Source: CBDFLD01 sp965249005 | GTDB taxonomy: Bacteria > Acidobacteriota > UBA6911 | Length of the DNA: 64,000 nucleotides | Direction of reading: 5' to 3' | Assembly: GCA_965249005.1 (NCBI GenBank) | Contig: CBDFLD010000021.1 | Location: 372,001-436,000, forward strand | Shown here: positions 27,519 through 35,703 of the stretch, piece after piece | Layout: each line of letters begins with the position of its first letter | Position numbering within the stretch: the stretch's first letter is position 1 | Program-made: the position numbers and the translations under genes | The notes under the pieces: generated by a model | The model's input: only the letters and a program-made list of their open reading frames with translations | What the model was told of the DNA's origin: nothing | Database searches by the model: none

Positions 27519-28109
27519 TCACTTCTGCTCCAATATGCTCGAGATTGCATTCAGGACGCTGTCTCCCAGATCGGGCCCGCCGTACACCTTATTAAGGAGA
27601 GCGGCACCCTGAGCGGCTGCGACAATGAGGCCGGCGACACTATCCGCGTCTAGACCGGGGGCAACCGTGCCCTCCCGTTGCGCACGGCCAAGGGCATCGG
27701 CGAACGCTTCTACCACGCGCTGGTAGGCTGAGTGCAATACTTCCGCGACCTCCGGGTCATGAGGTCCGAGCTCCGCCGCCGTGTTGCCCGCTAGGCACCC
27801 GCAGCTGCTCCGTTCCTGAGCAAGTTCCTGCCAGATTTCGAGTGCCTTGCGAATGTTCTCCGAGGGCGGACCAGGAGACTGCAGCTCAGCGATGATGGCA
27901 CCACCGAACTTCTCGAGGTAGCGCCGCAGCGCTTGCAGAAACAAGCTGCGCTTGTTGCCGAACGTGCTGTACATGCTTTGACGGGCAATACCGAGCTGCT
28001 CGAGTAGGTCGGTCACTCCGGTGGCCTCATAGCCCTGCGCCCAAAACACCTCCATCGCCTTCTCCAGCGCCTGCTCCCGATCGAATTGTTTTTCCGGTCC
28101 TGGTGTCAT
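27519..28109 (-). CDS. TetR/AcrR-family transcriptional repressor
   Basis: This 196-residue protein starts at ATG 28109 (a longer frame to 28145 is open, but the ATG fits the family length). The N-terminal helix-turn-helix reads FDREQALEKAMEVFWAQGYEATGVTDLLEQ then GIARQSMYSTFGNKRSLF. The C-terminal ligand-binding half contains SSCGCLAGNTAAELG, the Cys-containing motif of the NemR/YxaF/LmrA-like TetR subgroup. It lies 61 bp upstream of the RND-LolA gene on the same strand, so it probably represses itself and the exporter. Matching operator-like sites lie before both genes. Confidence 0.9.
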   Translation of the reverse strand: MTPGPEKQFDREQALEKAMEVFWAQGYEATGVTDLLEQLGIARQSMYSTFGNKRSLFLQALRRYLEKFGGAIIAELQSPGPPSENIRKALEIWQELAQERSSCGCLAGNTAAELGPHDPEVAEVLHSAYQRVVEAFADALGRAQREGTVAPGLDADSVAGLIVAAAQGAALLNKVYGGPDLGDSVLNAISSILEQK

Positions 28110-28129
28110 GACCCTCACTCTATAGAACC

Positions 28130-28145
28130 TAGATCGATCAGTCAA
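28130..28145. promoter_or_regulatory. Putative TetR autoregulatory operator
   Basis: TAGATCGATCAGTCAA lies 20 bp upstream of the TetR ATG and resembles the palindrome at 27485-27500 (13 of 16 identical). Its position would overlap the promoter. Confidence 0.4.
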
Positions 28146-28170
28146 GGATACCTTTAAAGAATCTCACGAG

Positions 28171-28258
28171 AAAAATAGGGACGTCCCCCACGTTTACCAG
28201 GTTTTGAAGGTTCTCCGCGCGAGAAAACCCGGTAAACGTGGGGAACGTCCCTATTTTT
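28171..28258. repeat. Long hairpin element containing two AAATAGGGACGTTCCC-type arms
   Basis: A 28-base arm (28171-28198) pairs with 28231-28258 with one mismatch. The 32-base loop contains an inner stem GGTTTT/AAAACC. The right arm, read on the minus strand, contains the amidohydrolase stop codon (AAAAAAATAGGGACG). It may act as a terminator between two codirectional genes. The shared core with 21072-21087 suggests a dispersed REP-like palindrome family. Confidence 0.75.
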
Positions 28259-29984
28259 TTGGATAGACGCGTTTGCCTTCGAGGTAGGTTTGTAGCACCT
28301 GGGTGTCTTTGATTTCGTTGACCGGGCAGTTGAGGAGATCCCGGTCGATCACGATCAGGTCCGCCAGCTTCCCCACCTCCAACGAGCCGATCTGGGAGTC
28401 GAGAAATACCAGATAGGCATTGTTGACGGTGTAGAGGCGAATCGCTTGCTCGCGTGAGAGCTGCTCTTCCGGGTGTAGCTGTCCCTCGTACCACTTGGCG
28501 CGACGCGTAATCGTGATCCACATGCCGAGAAACGGGTTGTAGGGATTGGTCGAGCGCAGCGAACCGATCTTTTGCATGTGGTCGGATCCGCCGCCCACGA
28601 TGCCACCGGACTCGAAGATACTCTTTAGCGGCTGAAAGTACCGCAACCGCTCGTAACCGAACTGATTCGTCAGTGTGCGTGTGTCCAGGTAGAGCCATGC
28701 GGGCTGCATGTCGGCGACGACTCCAAGCCGAGCCATTCTACGGACCGCTTCGCGGCTCATGAAATTGCAATGCGTGATGCACGGGCGCGTGTCTCGGACC
28801 GGCAGCGTCTTGCCGATCTCTTCGTAGACGTCGATCAGATTGTCAACCGCCGCGTCCCCCACGGAATGTGCCGTGTACTGTAGCCCGCTCTCCACGGTGG
28901 TTCGCACGATGGGCAGCAGATCCTCCTTGGGGATAAACAAGACACCCCGGTAGTCTGGGTCCGTGATCGAATAAATCTTGCTGACCCCCCACGGCTCACG
29001 CATGTAGGCGCTGCCCGTCAACATCCCTCCATCTTGAAACATCTTGATGCCCACGACGCGAAGCATGGCGTCGCCCTGCCGGAGCGGATGCCGCGCGACC
29101 CTGCGAATCCGTTCCTGGGTCTCCGGAACGTCGTTCGAATAGGCAATGCCGTGCGAGGCTGCGACCCGAACACTCAGCTCACCACGGGCGTGCAACTGCC
29201 GATAGAGATCGATCGCGGACGGGTCCGCGAGTCGGTCCGCGATACAGGTCAAACCGACCGAGTTGTAGTCGTCGAGCAATGCCAGCATTCGCCGGCGCCT
29301 CTGTGCTGCGCCAGGCTGCTTTTCCGGCGGCCTCTTCAAGTAGCGGCTCGTCCCTCCCCGGAGAATTCCTGTCGGTTCGCCCGTGCGGGGATCTTTTTCA
29401 ATCTGCCCCGACCCGACGACCTGGAAGTCGCGATCGATTCCGCTCAACTGCAGCGCCAAGCTACTTACCGAGGCGTCGGGACCCGTTTGAAACACGACCG
29501 CATGCTTCGGGGCGGCTTCGTCCAATTCCTGTCTGGTTGGATACCGTGGCTCGATCAGCCGGGTGATAAAGACCTGGCTGACCCAGATCCAATCTCCTTT
29601 GGGCACCACCTCCGAGCGTGAGCGGATGTAATCCAGCACGTCGGAAACCGACTCCATGGCGGGGACCGCGTGATCAGACTCGAACATGCTGGCCATCGAT
29701 GGATGCGTATGCGAGTCGATCAACCCGGGCAGAACCATCTTGCCTTCGAGGTCGATCGTTTGGGTGCCGGCTCCTTTCGTTTCGAGGATCGAGCTATTGC
29801 TGCCGACCCGCAGGATGCGGCCGTTGCGCACGGCAATCGCCTCGGCCACCTCAAAATCTGCGGAGACCGTGACGACTTTCCCGTTGTGGAGTATCAAATC
29901 CGCCGGATCGGCCGCGAACAGTAGACCTGGCAGCAACAGGCAACAAAGGGTCATCGCACCCAAACGACGCGGACTTGAAATCAT
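28251..29984 (-). CDS. Exported amidohydrolase family 3 (YtcJ-like)
   Basis: This 577-residue protein has a signal peptide (MTLCCLLLPGLLFAA). An N-terminal beta-sandwich precedes LPGLIDSHTHPSM, the His-x-His metal motif at residues 92 and 94. Later metal-site elements include YTAHSVGDAAVDN, CITHCNFMS and GGIVGGGSDHMQ. A C-terminal LEVGKLADLIVIDRDLL closes the sandwich, as in amidohydrolase-3 (YtcJ-type) enzymes. These hydrolyse amide or ester bonds of small molecules; substrate unknown. The last codons and stop lie in the 28171-28258 hairpin. Upstream is a small membrane protein gene on the same strand. Confidence 0.9.
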   Translation of the reverse strand: MISSPRRLGAMTLCCLLLPGLLFAADPADLILHNGKVVTVSADFEVAEAIAVRNGRILRVGSNSSILETKGAGTQTIDLEGKMVLPGLIDSHTHPSMASMFESDHAVPAMESVSDVLDYIRSRSEVVPKGDWIWVSQVFITRLIEPRYPTRQELDEAAPKHAVVFQTGPDASVSSLALQLSGIDRDFQVVGSGQIEKDPRTGEPTGILRGGTSRYLKRPPEKQPGAAQRRRRMLALLDDYNSVGLTCIADRLADPSAIDLYRQLHARGELSVRVAASHGIAYSNDVPETQERIRRVARHPLRQGDAMLRVVGIKMFQDGGMLTGSAYMREPWGVSKIYSITDPDYRGVLFIPKEDLLPIVRTTVESGLQYTAHSVGDAAVDNLIDVYEEIGKTLPVRDTRPCITHCNFMSREAVRRMARLGVVADMQPAWLYLDTRTLTNQFGYERLRYFQPLKSIFESGGIVGGGSDHMQKIGSLRSTNPYNPFLGMWITITRRAKWYEGQLHPEEQLSREQAIRLYTVNNAYLVFLDSQIGSLEVGKLADLIVIDRDLLNCPVNEIKDTQVLQTYLEGKRVYPKK

Positions 29985-30011
29985 GACTTCTTGCTCCTGA
30001 ATGAGTCTGAA

Positions 30012-30365
30012 CTACAAGTTCGGAGTTTTCGGGGCTACGAGTCTCGGCGGCGGATGGTCCTTGCCGCTGGGGCGGCTGGCGGCACCGATCGCAACAACCA
30101 TTCCGATCACAACTGCGCAAGCCAGGACGAGCCAAGTCGCTTTGCGAAGTTGTTGCTGGTTCAACTTGAAGTACAGTAGCAAGCCCAACCCCAGGGCAAT
30201 GGCGATCCCGATGAATACACCGCCAATGACAGCGGTCACTTCGTCGAAGCCCGTCGGGTGGGCGGGTTGCAGGAACCATGCTCCAATCCAGCCACCCAGG
30301 TAAAAGCCCGGCACACAGGACAAAAGGAGAAAAAAGACACCGATCACGGGTTTAGGCAGCGTCAT
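30012..30365 (-). CDS. Small membrane protein, unknown function
   Basis: This 117-residue protein has three hydrophobic helices: VIGVFFLLLSCVPGFYLGGW, a Gly-rich VIGGVFIGIAIALGLGLLLYF, and WLVLACAVVIGMVVAIGA. A charged C-terminal tail follows. ATG 30365 begins directly before helix 1; the frame is open further upstream without a better start. The stop is 27 bases from the amidohydrolase start, so they may be cotranscribed. No family recognised. Confidence 0.55.
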   Translation of the reverse strand: MTLPKPVIGVFFLLLSCVPGFYLGGWIGAWFLQPAHPTGFDEVTAVIGGVFIGIAIALGLGLLLYFKLNQQQLRKATWLVLACAVVIGMVVAIGAASRPSGKDHPPPRLVAPKTPNL

Positions 30366-30683
30366 TGTGGTTCTGGCGAGCTCCGAAAGATTCGTAGCGC
30401 TATCAGGGTTTTCCCGACAGGTTATCCCCGATTTACTTTTCCCCGCTCCGACTGTATAAGAAAGCAAATACCCCCACAACTTCGAGAGCAAAGGTCTCTC
30501 ATGCAAGATACAGCAAAACACGTCTGTTTGCTTTGTGATAACGAGGTGTCCGGAGCGCCGAAGCTATGTGTCTTTTGCGATCAAGAGCGGCGGGCTGACG
30601 CCGAAAGAGCAAGGTTTTTGTCCCGAGTGACGTCCGTCGCTTTCGATGTGTAGCGCACCCGGTTCCTTGGACACAAGTTTGAG

Positions 30684-31583
30684 CTACGCCGCCTGGCGTA
30701 GCTTGTGCGCCTCGCGTGCCTCGATCGGTGTTTGATAATCGATCTTCTCGAGACGCCAGGTCTTGTTGTACAACTCCACGAACTCGGCCACGGCGGCACG
30801 CACCTTCTGGAGGTTCTGGAAGATTCTCCCGTGGATCGCTTGGTCCTTGAGCGTGCGATTCCACCGCTCCGCAACTCCGTTCGTTTCCGGTTCCTCGACA
30901 AAACCGAAGCTGGGACGGATGCCCCAGCACCGGATCTGGTTGAGGAAGTGATCCGACAGGTACTGGGAGCCGTGGTCCATCCGGAGCGCCAGCCCCCGGG
31001 CAACGTCGGAGTCAATGGAACCATAGAGGCGCAGCAGACCCTGCGAGATCGGCTCCAACGCCGCGAAGCGGCTACCGACCTTGCACACGTGCCACCCCAC
31101 ACACTCCGCGTTCCAGTGCTCCACCGCCGCGAAAATCCAGACCCACCCGTCATCGAGCGTGAACACCCGCACTCCGTCGGTCCCCCACATCACGTTCGGC
31201 GCCAGGGTGACGATCTTCCCATCGTGTGCCTTCGTTCCACCCTGGCGTCCGCGGTGTGGTGAGAGCAACTCATGCTCTCGCATGACCCGCAGCACCCGCT
31301 TGCGCGCAACCCGGATCCCGTCCAAGATCCGAAGCCGCGCGTGGACCTTACGATGACCCTCGCCCTGGAACGGTGAGCGCTCCAGATCGGCCTGGATCGC
31401 CTCCAAAAGCTTCTCGTCCGACACCTTGGGCTGGGGACCCCGCCGAGTGGGTTCCTCGCCCTCCTGCCGCTTCTGCTCGCTTGTCCGCCGGGCGTAGAGC
31501 GCCGAGCGCGAGCGCTCCCAGGCCTGACACACGCGCTGGATCCCGTAACGTTGACCCGTGGCTTCGGAGATCGTCTCGCTCAT
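30684..31583 (-). CDS. IS3-like transposase OrfB (integrase-core DDE)
   Basis: This 299-residue protein starts at ATG 31583, which overlaps the orfA stop in an ATGA, so translation looks coupled, not frameshifted. It contains the HTH_21-like GHRKVHARLR region, then an rve integrase core: MWGTDGVRVFTLDDGWVWIF, LRMDHGSQYLSDHF and FVEEPETNGVAERWNRTLKD supply Asp, Asp and Glu. It catalyses IS excision and integration. Intact in frame and length for the family. Confidence 0.9.
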   Translation of the reverse strand: MSETISEATGQRYGIQRVCQAWERSRSALYARRTSEQKRQEGEEPTRRGPQPKVSDEKLLEAIQADLERSPFQGEGHRKVHARLRILDGIRVARKRVLRVMREHELLSPHRGRQGGTKAHDGKIVTLAPNVMWGTDGVRVFTLDDGWVWIFAAVEHWNAECVGWHVCKVGSRFAALEPISQGLLRLYGSIDSDVARGLALRMDHGSQYLSDHFLNQIRCWGIRPSFGFVEEPETNGVAERWNRTLKDQAIHGRIFQNLQKVRAAVAEFVELYNKTWRLEKIDYQTPIEAREAHKLRQAA

Positions 31584-32014
31584 CGTCGCGACCTCCTCAT
31601 CGCCAAAGGGAGGCGCTTCTCCGCCGCCCGGGCGCGATTGCGCAGCAGCTCGATTTCCATGGACAGCTCCCCGATGTGACGCTTCGCAGCGTCGAGCGCC
31701 TCCGCCAACGGCTCGCCCTGGTGATTCTTCAAGCCGAGCTCGAGCCCGGCCAAGGCCCGCTCCCGCCACTCCTCCAGCCGGTAGATTTCCACGCCCACCT
31801 CACGCGACAGCGCATCCAGAGATTCGCCCCGCAGCAGTCGCAGCACCACGTCCCGCTTTCGTCCTCCGCTCCAACGCTGCCCCGGCTCCAGAGGCCTCGC
31901 CCCGGGCGCGGCGCCGACGGCCCGAACTCCAGTCGCCCTACGGGCTCCCTCCGTTCCTGCCGTCGCCTTCCACTTCACCCTCTTCGTTCGAACCATTTCC
32001 ACCTCCTTGGACAT
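31580..32014 (-). CDS. IS3-like transposase OrfA (helix-turn-helix)
   Basis: This frame is about 144 residues (ATG 32014; ATG 31996 also possible). The N-terminal part is basic. Then RDVVLRLLRGESLDALSREVGVEIYRLEEWRERAL forms a transposase_8-type helix-turn-helix, and a Leu-rich coiled-coil-like segment (DAAKRHIGELSMEIELLRNRA) suits OrfA dimerisation. The stop overlaps the orfB start by four bases. It binds the element ends. Confidence 0.85.
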   Translation of the reverse strand: MSKEVEMVRTKRVKWKATAGTEGARRATGVRAVGAAPGARPLEPGQRWSGGRKRDVVLRLLRGESLDALSREVGVEIYRLEEWRERALAGLELGLKNHQGEPLAEALDAAKRHIGELSMEIELLRNRARAAEKRLPLAMRRSRR

Positions 32015-32302
32015 CTCATTATCTCTTATTCTGTGTCCAAGAAAACTGGGTCCGACTCACGTCGCTTTCGATGCGGAAAGTTATTCGGAAGAGAATTGGG
32101 CAAAGACGAAGGCTGGCGAAGGGCATTCCCGGTAGCAAAAGAAACGGCTAGCACGCGAGGCGAAACAGCTCGAACTTTCCAATGGGGGCTGTTTTTTGCC
32201 AACTCCTCCTAAGGTTTTTCGAAAGCGAAAATCCGGGTTTCCCCGATACGGCGCCGACGCAGCTTGGAATGGCCGGCCAGCGGCCCGCCCAACCGAATCT
32301 GC

Positions 32303-32677
32303 TCACTCCGACGTGACGCTCACGGTAGAAATCTCCCATTCCTGGGTCCCTGAGTTGAGTCGCGCGTAGGTGATTTCGAAGGATCGGCCCGGCCGATCGA
32401 TGGAACTCTTGATAGTGTCACGGATTACATATTCACTCGTCCGTCTCTTGTCAACGAACAGAACGATATCGTTTTTCTCCAGACCTGCCTTTTGCGCCGG
32501 GCTTTCTGTTCCCACTCGGGTGAGCTGATAAACCAAACGACCGTCGATTCCGATCGTTCCGCTCTGGATCAACAGGAGAGCGCCGGGCCGGAGCGGGCCG
32601 CGCTGGCTGACTAACGAGTGGGGGTTCGCCAGACCCAAAAGCACCAAGACGGCTGAAAACCGAAGTATCTTGGCCAT
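32303..32677 (-). CDS. Small exported PDZ-domain protein
   Basis: This 124-residue protein has a signal peptide (AKILRFSAVLVLLGLANPHSLVS) and one PDZ-like domain: GRLVYQLTRVGTESPAQKAGLEKNDIVLFVDKR is the carboxylate-binding loop and the conserved 'pA..AGL..GD.I' pattern, followed by RSFEITYARL. There is no protease domain, so it is likely a periplasmic binding module. GGAGGTAAACC precedes the ATG. Divergent from the VOC gene at 32838. Confidence 0.75.
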   Translation of the reverse strand: MAKILRFSAVLVLLGLANPHSLVSQRGPLRPGALLLIQSGTIGIDGRLVYQLTRVGTESPAQKAGLEKNDIVLFVDKRRTSEYVIRDTIKSSIDRPGRSFEITYARLNSGTQEWEISTVSVTSE

Positions 32678-32837
32678 GGTTTACCTCCAGAGAGTATTTC
32701 TGAGCCCCACAACTATCGTGGAGAAGGTAGTTTCGCCTATGATAAGTCAAATTGGACCCTGGCGGGGAGAAATCGTGCTCGTGGGCCACGAGGCTGTATC
32801 TCTGTCAATGAAATGCCATGCGGCAATGGAGGTTCCT

Positions 32838-33191
32838 ATGATCACCGGTGCACATTCGATCATCTACAGCACGAATCCGGCGTCCGATCGCGCTTTTCTG
32901 CGCGACGTGCTCGAGCTGCCCAATGTCGATGCGGGGGATGGATGGCTGATCTTCGGATTGCCTCCGGCGGAAGTGGCGGTGCATCCGTCTGAAAAAAATG
33001 ACGTTCACGAGTTCTATCTGATGTGCGACGATGTGGAGTCGCTCATCGAGAAGCTAAAGAAGCGCGGCATCGGCTGCGACCCGGTGGAGAACCTGGGTTG
33101 GGGCTTGCTCACGCGGCTGAGGCTGCCAGGCGGAGGCAAGCTCGGCGTTTATCAGCCCCGGCACGCTCGGCCGGAAGCAATGCAGGTGTGA
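32838..33191 (+). CDS. VOC-family protein (glyoxalase fold)
   Basis: This 117-residue protein starts at ATG 32838 after GGAGG. The VOC fold shows as AHSIIYSTNPASDRAFLRDVLELP (first module), VHEFYLMCDDVESLIEKLKKRGI (second module) and LTRLRLPGGGKLGVYQPRH. His near residue 5 and Glu/His near residue 58 could be metal ligands. Relatives are annotated as extradiol dioxygenase-like or lyase-like proteins of unknown substrate. It precedes the monooxygenase gene by 82 bp. Confidence 0.82.
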   Translation: MITGAHSIIYSTNPASDRAFLRDVLELPNVDAGDGWLIFGLPPAEVAVHPSEKNDVHEFYLMCDDVESLIEKLKKRGIGCDPVENLGWGLLTRLRLPGGGKLGVYQPRHARPEAMQV

Positions 33192-33273
33192 CATTCCAAT
33201 TTCTTCGGTCGTGTCGCAGTTGTATATTCCTCATGCTCTTTCGGCGTGGCATAATGATTGCTGGAGGGCTCAT

Positions 33274-34842
33274 ATGAAACCAGCATCAATGATGATCTTG
33301 CTTGCCGCGACCCTGGTCCTGGCGCCCGGCGTCCAGGCGTCGGAGTCCAACGCCGGCGCACCCAACGTCACCTTTGCGGAGCACATCGCGCCGCTGATTC
33401 ATGGTCAGTGCATGAGCTGTCATCGACCGGATCAGGTCGGTCCCTTTTCTCTGATTAGCTACCAGGACGTCCGGAAACGGGCGGGGACCATCCAGGCTGT
33501 GGTCAATGCTGGTTACATGCCGCCCTGGAAGCCCGTCGGGAACCACGGGCAGTTCATCAACGAGCGCCGTCTGACCGAGAGCCAGATCCAGACGATCAAC
33601 GACTGGGTCGAGGGTGGCTGTCCGGAGGGCGACCCTGCTGCGATGCGGGAGCCACCCAGTTTCCCGACAGGTTGGATGCTGGGACAGCCTGATCTGGTTG
33701 TGGAGATGAATGGGGAGTTTCCAGTCCCAGCCGACGGCCCGGACCTGTACCGCTCGTTCGTGTTCGAGGTCGACTTGCCGGAAGACAGTTGGGTCAGGGC
33801 GATCGAACTTCGCCCCGGCGCGAGATCGGCTATGCACCACGCGCTCTTTTTCATCGATTCCACCGGCAACGCCCGGCGTTTGGACGGCAGCGACGGGAAG
33901 GCCGGAGTCGAAGGGATGGGGTTTCTCCGAGGCGGCGGTCCACAGAGCAGAGGAAGCCGGCGCGGTCAGCGCGGTGGAGTTTCAGGTCTTGGAGGTTATG
34001 TGCCTGGAACTACACTGGCGCCTCTGCCGGGGGATCTGGCCCGTTTGCTTCCCAAGGGTTCGGACGTCATCATGCAGACGCACTTTCATCCCTCTGGCAA
34101 GCCGGAGGTCGAGAAGGCAACTTTGGCTCTTTACTTCGCCGACGAACCACCAACCCGGCAAATGGCGGCTATCCAGCTTCCTCCGCTGTTCGGAGCTTTC
34201 GCCGGGCTCGACATCCCTGCCGGGGAAAGCGACTACCGGGTCGCCGATTCGTTCACGATTCCGGTCGACGTGGAGGCGGTTGGAATCGGCGGGCACGCAC
34301 ACTATATTTGCCGCGACATGAAGATGACCGCCACGCTTCCCGACGGCAGCGTCCAGGATCTGCTTCATATCGATGACTGGGATCTCGATTGGCAGGATCG
34401 CTACACCTTTCGTGAGCCGTTGCGGCTGCCTACCGGAACCGAGCTGAACGCGAGCCTTGTCTACGACAACTCCGCTGAAAACCCTGAGAATCCTCACGAC
34501 CCGCCACAGCGTATCCGATGGGGACGGCAATCAACCGACGAGATGGGGAGCATGACTCTGCTGGTCGTGCCGTCCGAGGCGAAGGAATACCAGCAACTCC
34601 AGGGAGCAGTTCGCGCCAAGAGCCGTCGTGGGCTGCTCAACCGTTTCGGCCGCCGGCGTGCCGGAGGATTGGGAGAGTCGGCCCTGCAGCAACTCGACCG
34701 GAATGGAGACGGAATCTTGCAGAAGGACGAGGTTCCCGAAGCCTATCGCGACCGGTTTGACGCGATCGACGCCAACCAAGATGGTGCGCTCGATCGGGAT
34801 GAGATCGGAAAGGGTCTACAGGCACCTGGATCACGGCAATAG
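33274..34842 (+). CDS. Exported heme-c / ascorbate-dependent-type copper monooxygenase with EF-hands
   Basis: This 522-residue protein starts at ATG 33274 after GGAGGG, with a signal peptide to about residue 22. Residues 26-110 form a cytochrome-c-like domain with the heme motif CMSCH and distal YMPPWKP. The middle holds the tandem jelly-roll of PHM/DBH-type monooxygenases: SAMHHALFFIDS, VIMQTHFHPSGKPE and IGGHAHYICRDMKM carry the expected His pairs and Met-rich copper-site elements. The C-terminus has two EF-hands (DRNGDGILQKDE; DANQDGALDRDE). Known PHM enzymes hydroxylate glycine-extended peptides; bacterial cytochrome fusions are uncharacterised. Followed by a redoxin gene. Confidence 0.88.
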   Translation: MKPASMMILLAATLVLAPGVQASESNAGAPNVTFAEHIAPLIHGQCMSCHRPDQVGPFSLISYQDVRKRAGTIQAVVNAGYMPPWKPVGNHGQFINERRLTESQIQTINDWVEGGCPEGDPAAMREPPSFPTGWMLGQPDLVVEMNGEFPVPADGPDLYRSFVFEVDLPEDSWVRAIELRPGARSAMHHALFFIDSTGNARRLDGSDGKAGVEGMGFLRGGGPQSRGSRRGQRGGVSGLGGYVPGTTLAPLPGDLARLLPKGSDVIMQTHFHPSGKPEVEKATLALYFADEPPTRQMAAIQLPPLFGAFAGLDIPAGESDYRVADSFTIPVDVEAVGIGGHAHYICRDMKMTATLPDGSVQDLLHIDDWDLDWQDRYTFREPLRLPTGTELNASLVYDNSAENPENPHDPPQRIRWGRQSTDEMGSMTLLVVPSEAKEYQQLQGAVRAKSRRGLLNRFGRRRAGGLGESALQQLDRNGDGILQKDEVPEAYRDRFDAIDANQDGALDRDEIGKGLQAPGSRQ

Positions 34843-34941
34843 GCAACAGCCCCTCGATGTCTCCGGGACGTGCGAATCAATGCTGCTTCCACGTCATGCC
34901 CCGAATCAGAGCCCGTAGTCAGACCAAGGATACTTGGAGCC

Positions 34942-35517
34942 ATGTCCAGGAGAACCACCATCCCGATACTGTTAGTCTTGTTGCTTTCGCCCGGGTTTGG
35001 AGCCGCCTCGGATTGGGCTCTGACCGACCTCAACGGGAAGCGACACAATCCCTTTGAATCCGGCCAGACCAAAGCGCTCGTACTGGTATTTATCGGAACC
35101 GACTGCCCGATTGCGAACTCCTATCAGCCAGCCCTGACTCGACTGGCGACCGAGTACATGGACCGGGGGTTCCCATGGTTCCTGGTTCATTCGGATCCCG
35201 AGCTCACCGAGGCCGCGGCCACGGAGCATGCGGGGAAGTACCGGATTGCGGCCCCGGTTGTGCTCGACCAGGATCAGGGCCTGGCGCGTCGCGTGGGAGC
35301 GCGGTTTACCCCGGAGGCCGTTGTCGTCGGAACCACAGGTGAGATTCTCTATCGGGGCCGCATCGACAACACTTACGAAGCCTTTGGAAAAAAGCGCCGC
35401 CGAGCCACCCGGCACGAGCTACGGGACGTGCTGGATGCCATCCTCGCAGGACGAGCGATCGAGAATCCGACCGCTCAAGTGGTCGGCTGTCACATCTGGT
35501 TCGCTCCCCGGCCCTGA
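34942..35517 (+). CDS. Exported redoxin (thioredoxin-fold, AhpC-like)
   Basis: This 191-residue protein starts at ATG 34942, with a signal peptide ending near GAAS. The thioredoxin fold shows in LVLVFIGTDCPIANSYQP, VVLDQDQGLARRVGARFTPEAVVV (cis-Pro segment) and GEILYRGRIDNTYEAFG. A single active-site Cys (GTDCPI) and a late Cys (VVGCHI) are present; the classical CxxC is not. It lies 99 bp after the heme/copper monooxygenase on the same strand; this pairing recurs in other bacteria. It may reduce or protect the copper enzyme. Confidence 0.8.
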   Translation: MSRRTTIPILLVLLLSPGFGAASDWALTDLNGKRHNPFESGQTKALVLVFIGTDCPIANSYQPALTRLATEYMDRGFPWFLVHSDPELTEAAATEHAGKYRIAAPVVLDQDQGLARRVGARFTPEAVVVGTTGEILYRGRIDNTYEAFGKKRRRATRHELRDVLDAILAGRAIENPTAQVVGCHIWFAPRP

Positions 35518-35703
35518 TCAGAAACTCCCAAGAATTGCTACGGGCCACCAATCATCCCGCTCTACTCGAGGTGTGCAGGTGTTTCAGCGGTTGAGTTTGG
35601 TAGGCTGTCTTGGAACGGGCTTCACGATGACGCAGGCACAAGTTCAGCTGGAGTCCATCCAGTCACGACGCGACGGTTGCGGCAATTATTCCCGCTACGA
35701 AAG

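Larger units (their letters stand above)
30649..32059 (-). mobile_element. IS3-like element with 14-bp flanking direct repeats (1411 bp)
   Basis: Ends begin TG on both sides: TGTAGCGCACCCGGTTCC on the left and TGAGTCGGACCCAGTTTT as the complement of the right, converging on CTTGGACACA. The flanking direct repeat is CGTCGCTTTCGATG at 30635-30648 and 32060-32073. It carries orfA and orfB on the minus strand. Confidence 0.9.
30501..32135 (+). pseudogene. Small zinc-ribbon-like protein split by an IS3-like element
   Basis: The left part (30501-30648) encodes MQDTAKHVCLLCDNEVS then KLCVFCDQERR, with two CxxC pairs that suggest one zinc ribbon. After the element (30649-32059) and its repeated 14-mer, the frame continues (VAFDAESYSEENWAKTKAG) to a stop at 32135. 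Removing the element and one 14-mer gives a continuous 69-residue protein. Function unknown; possibly nucleic acid or protein binding. The region from 32136 to 32302 shows no gene. Confidence 0.6.

Noticed and set aside
31373..32212. 279-codon plus-strand frame opposite the IS3-like genes
   Set aside because: Arg/Ser/Pro-rich antisense of orfA/orfB; crosses the IS boundary.
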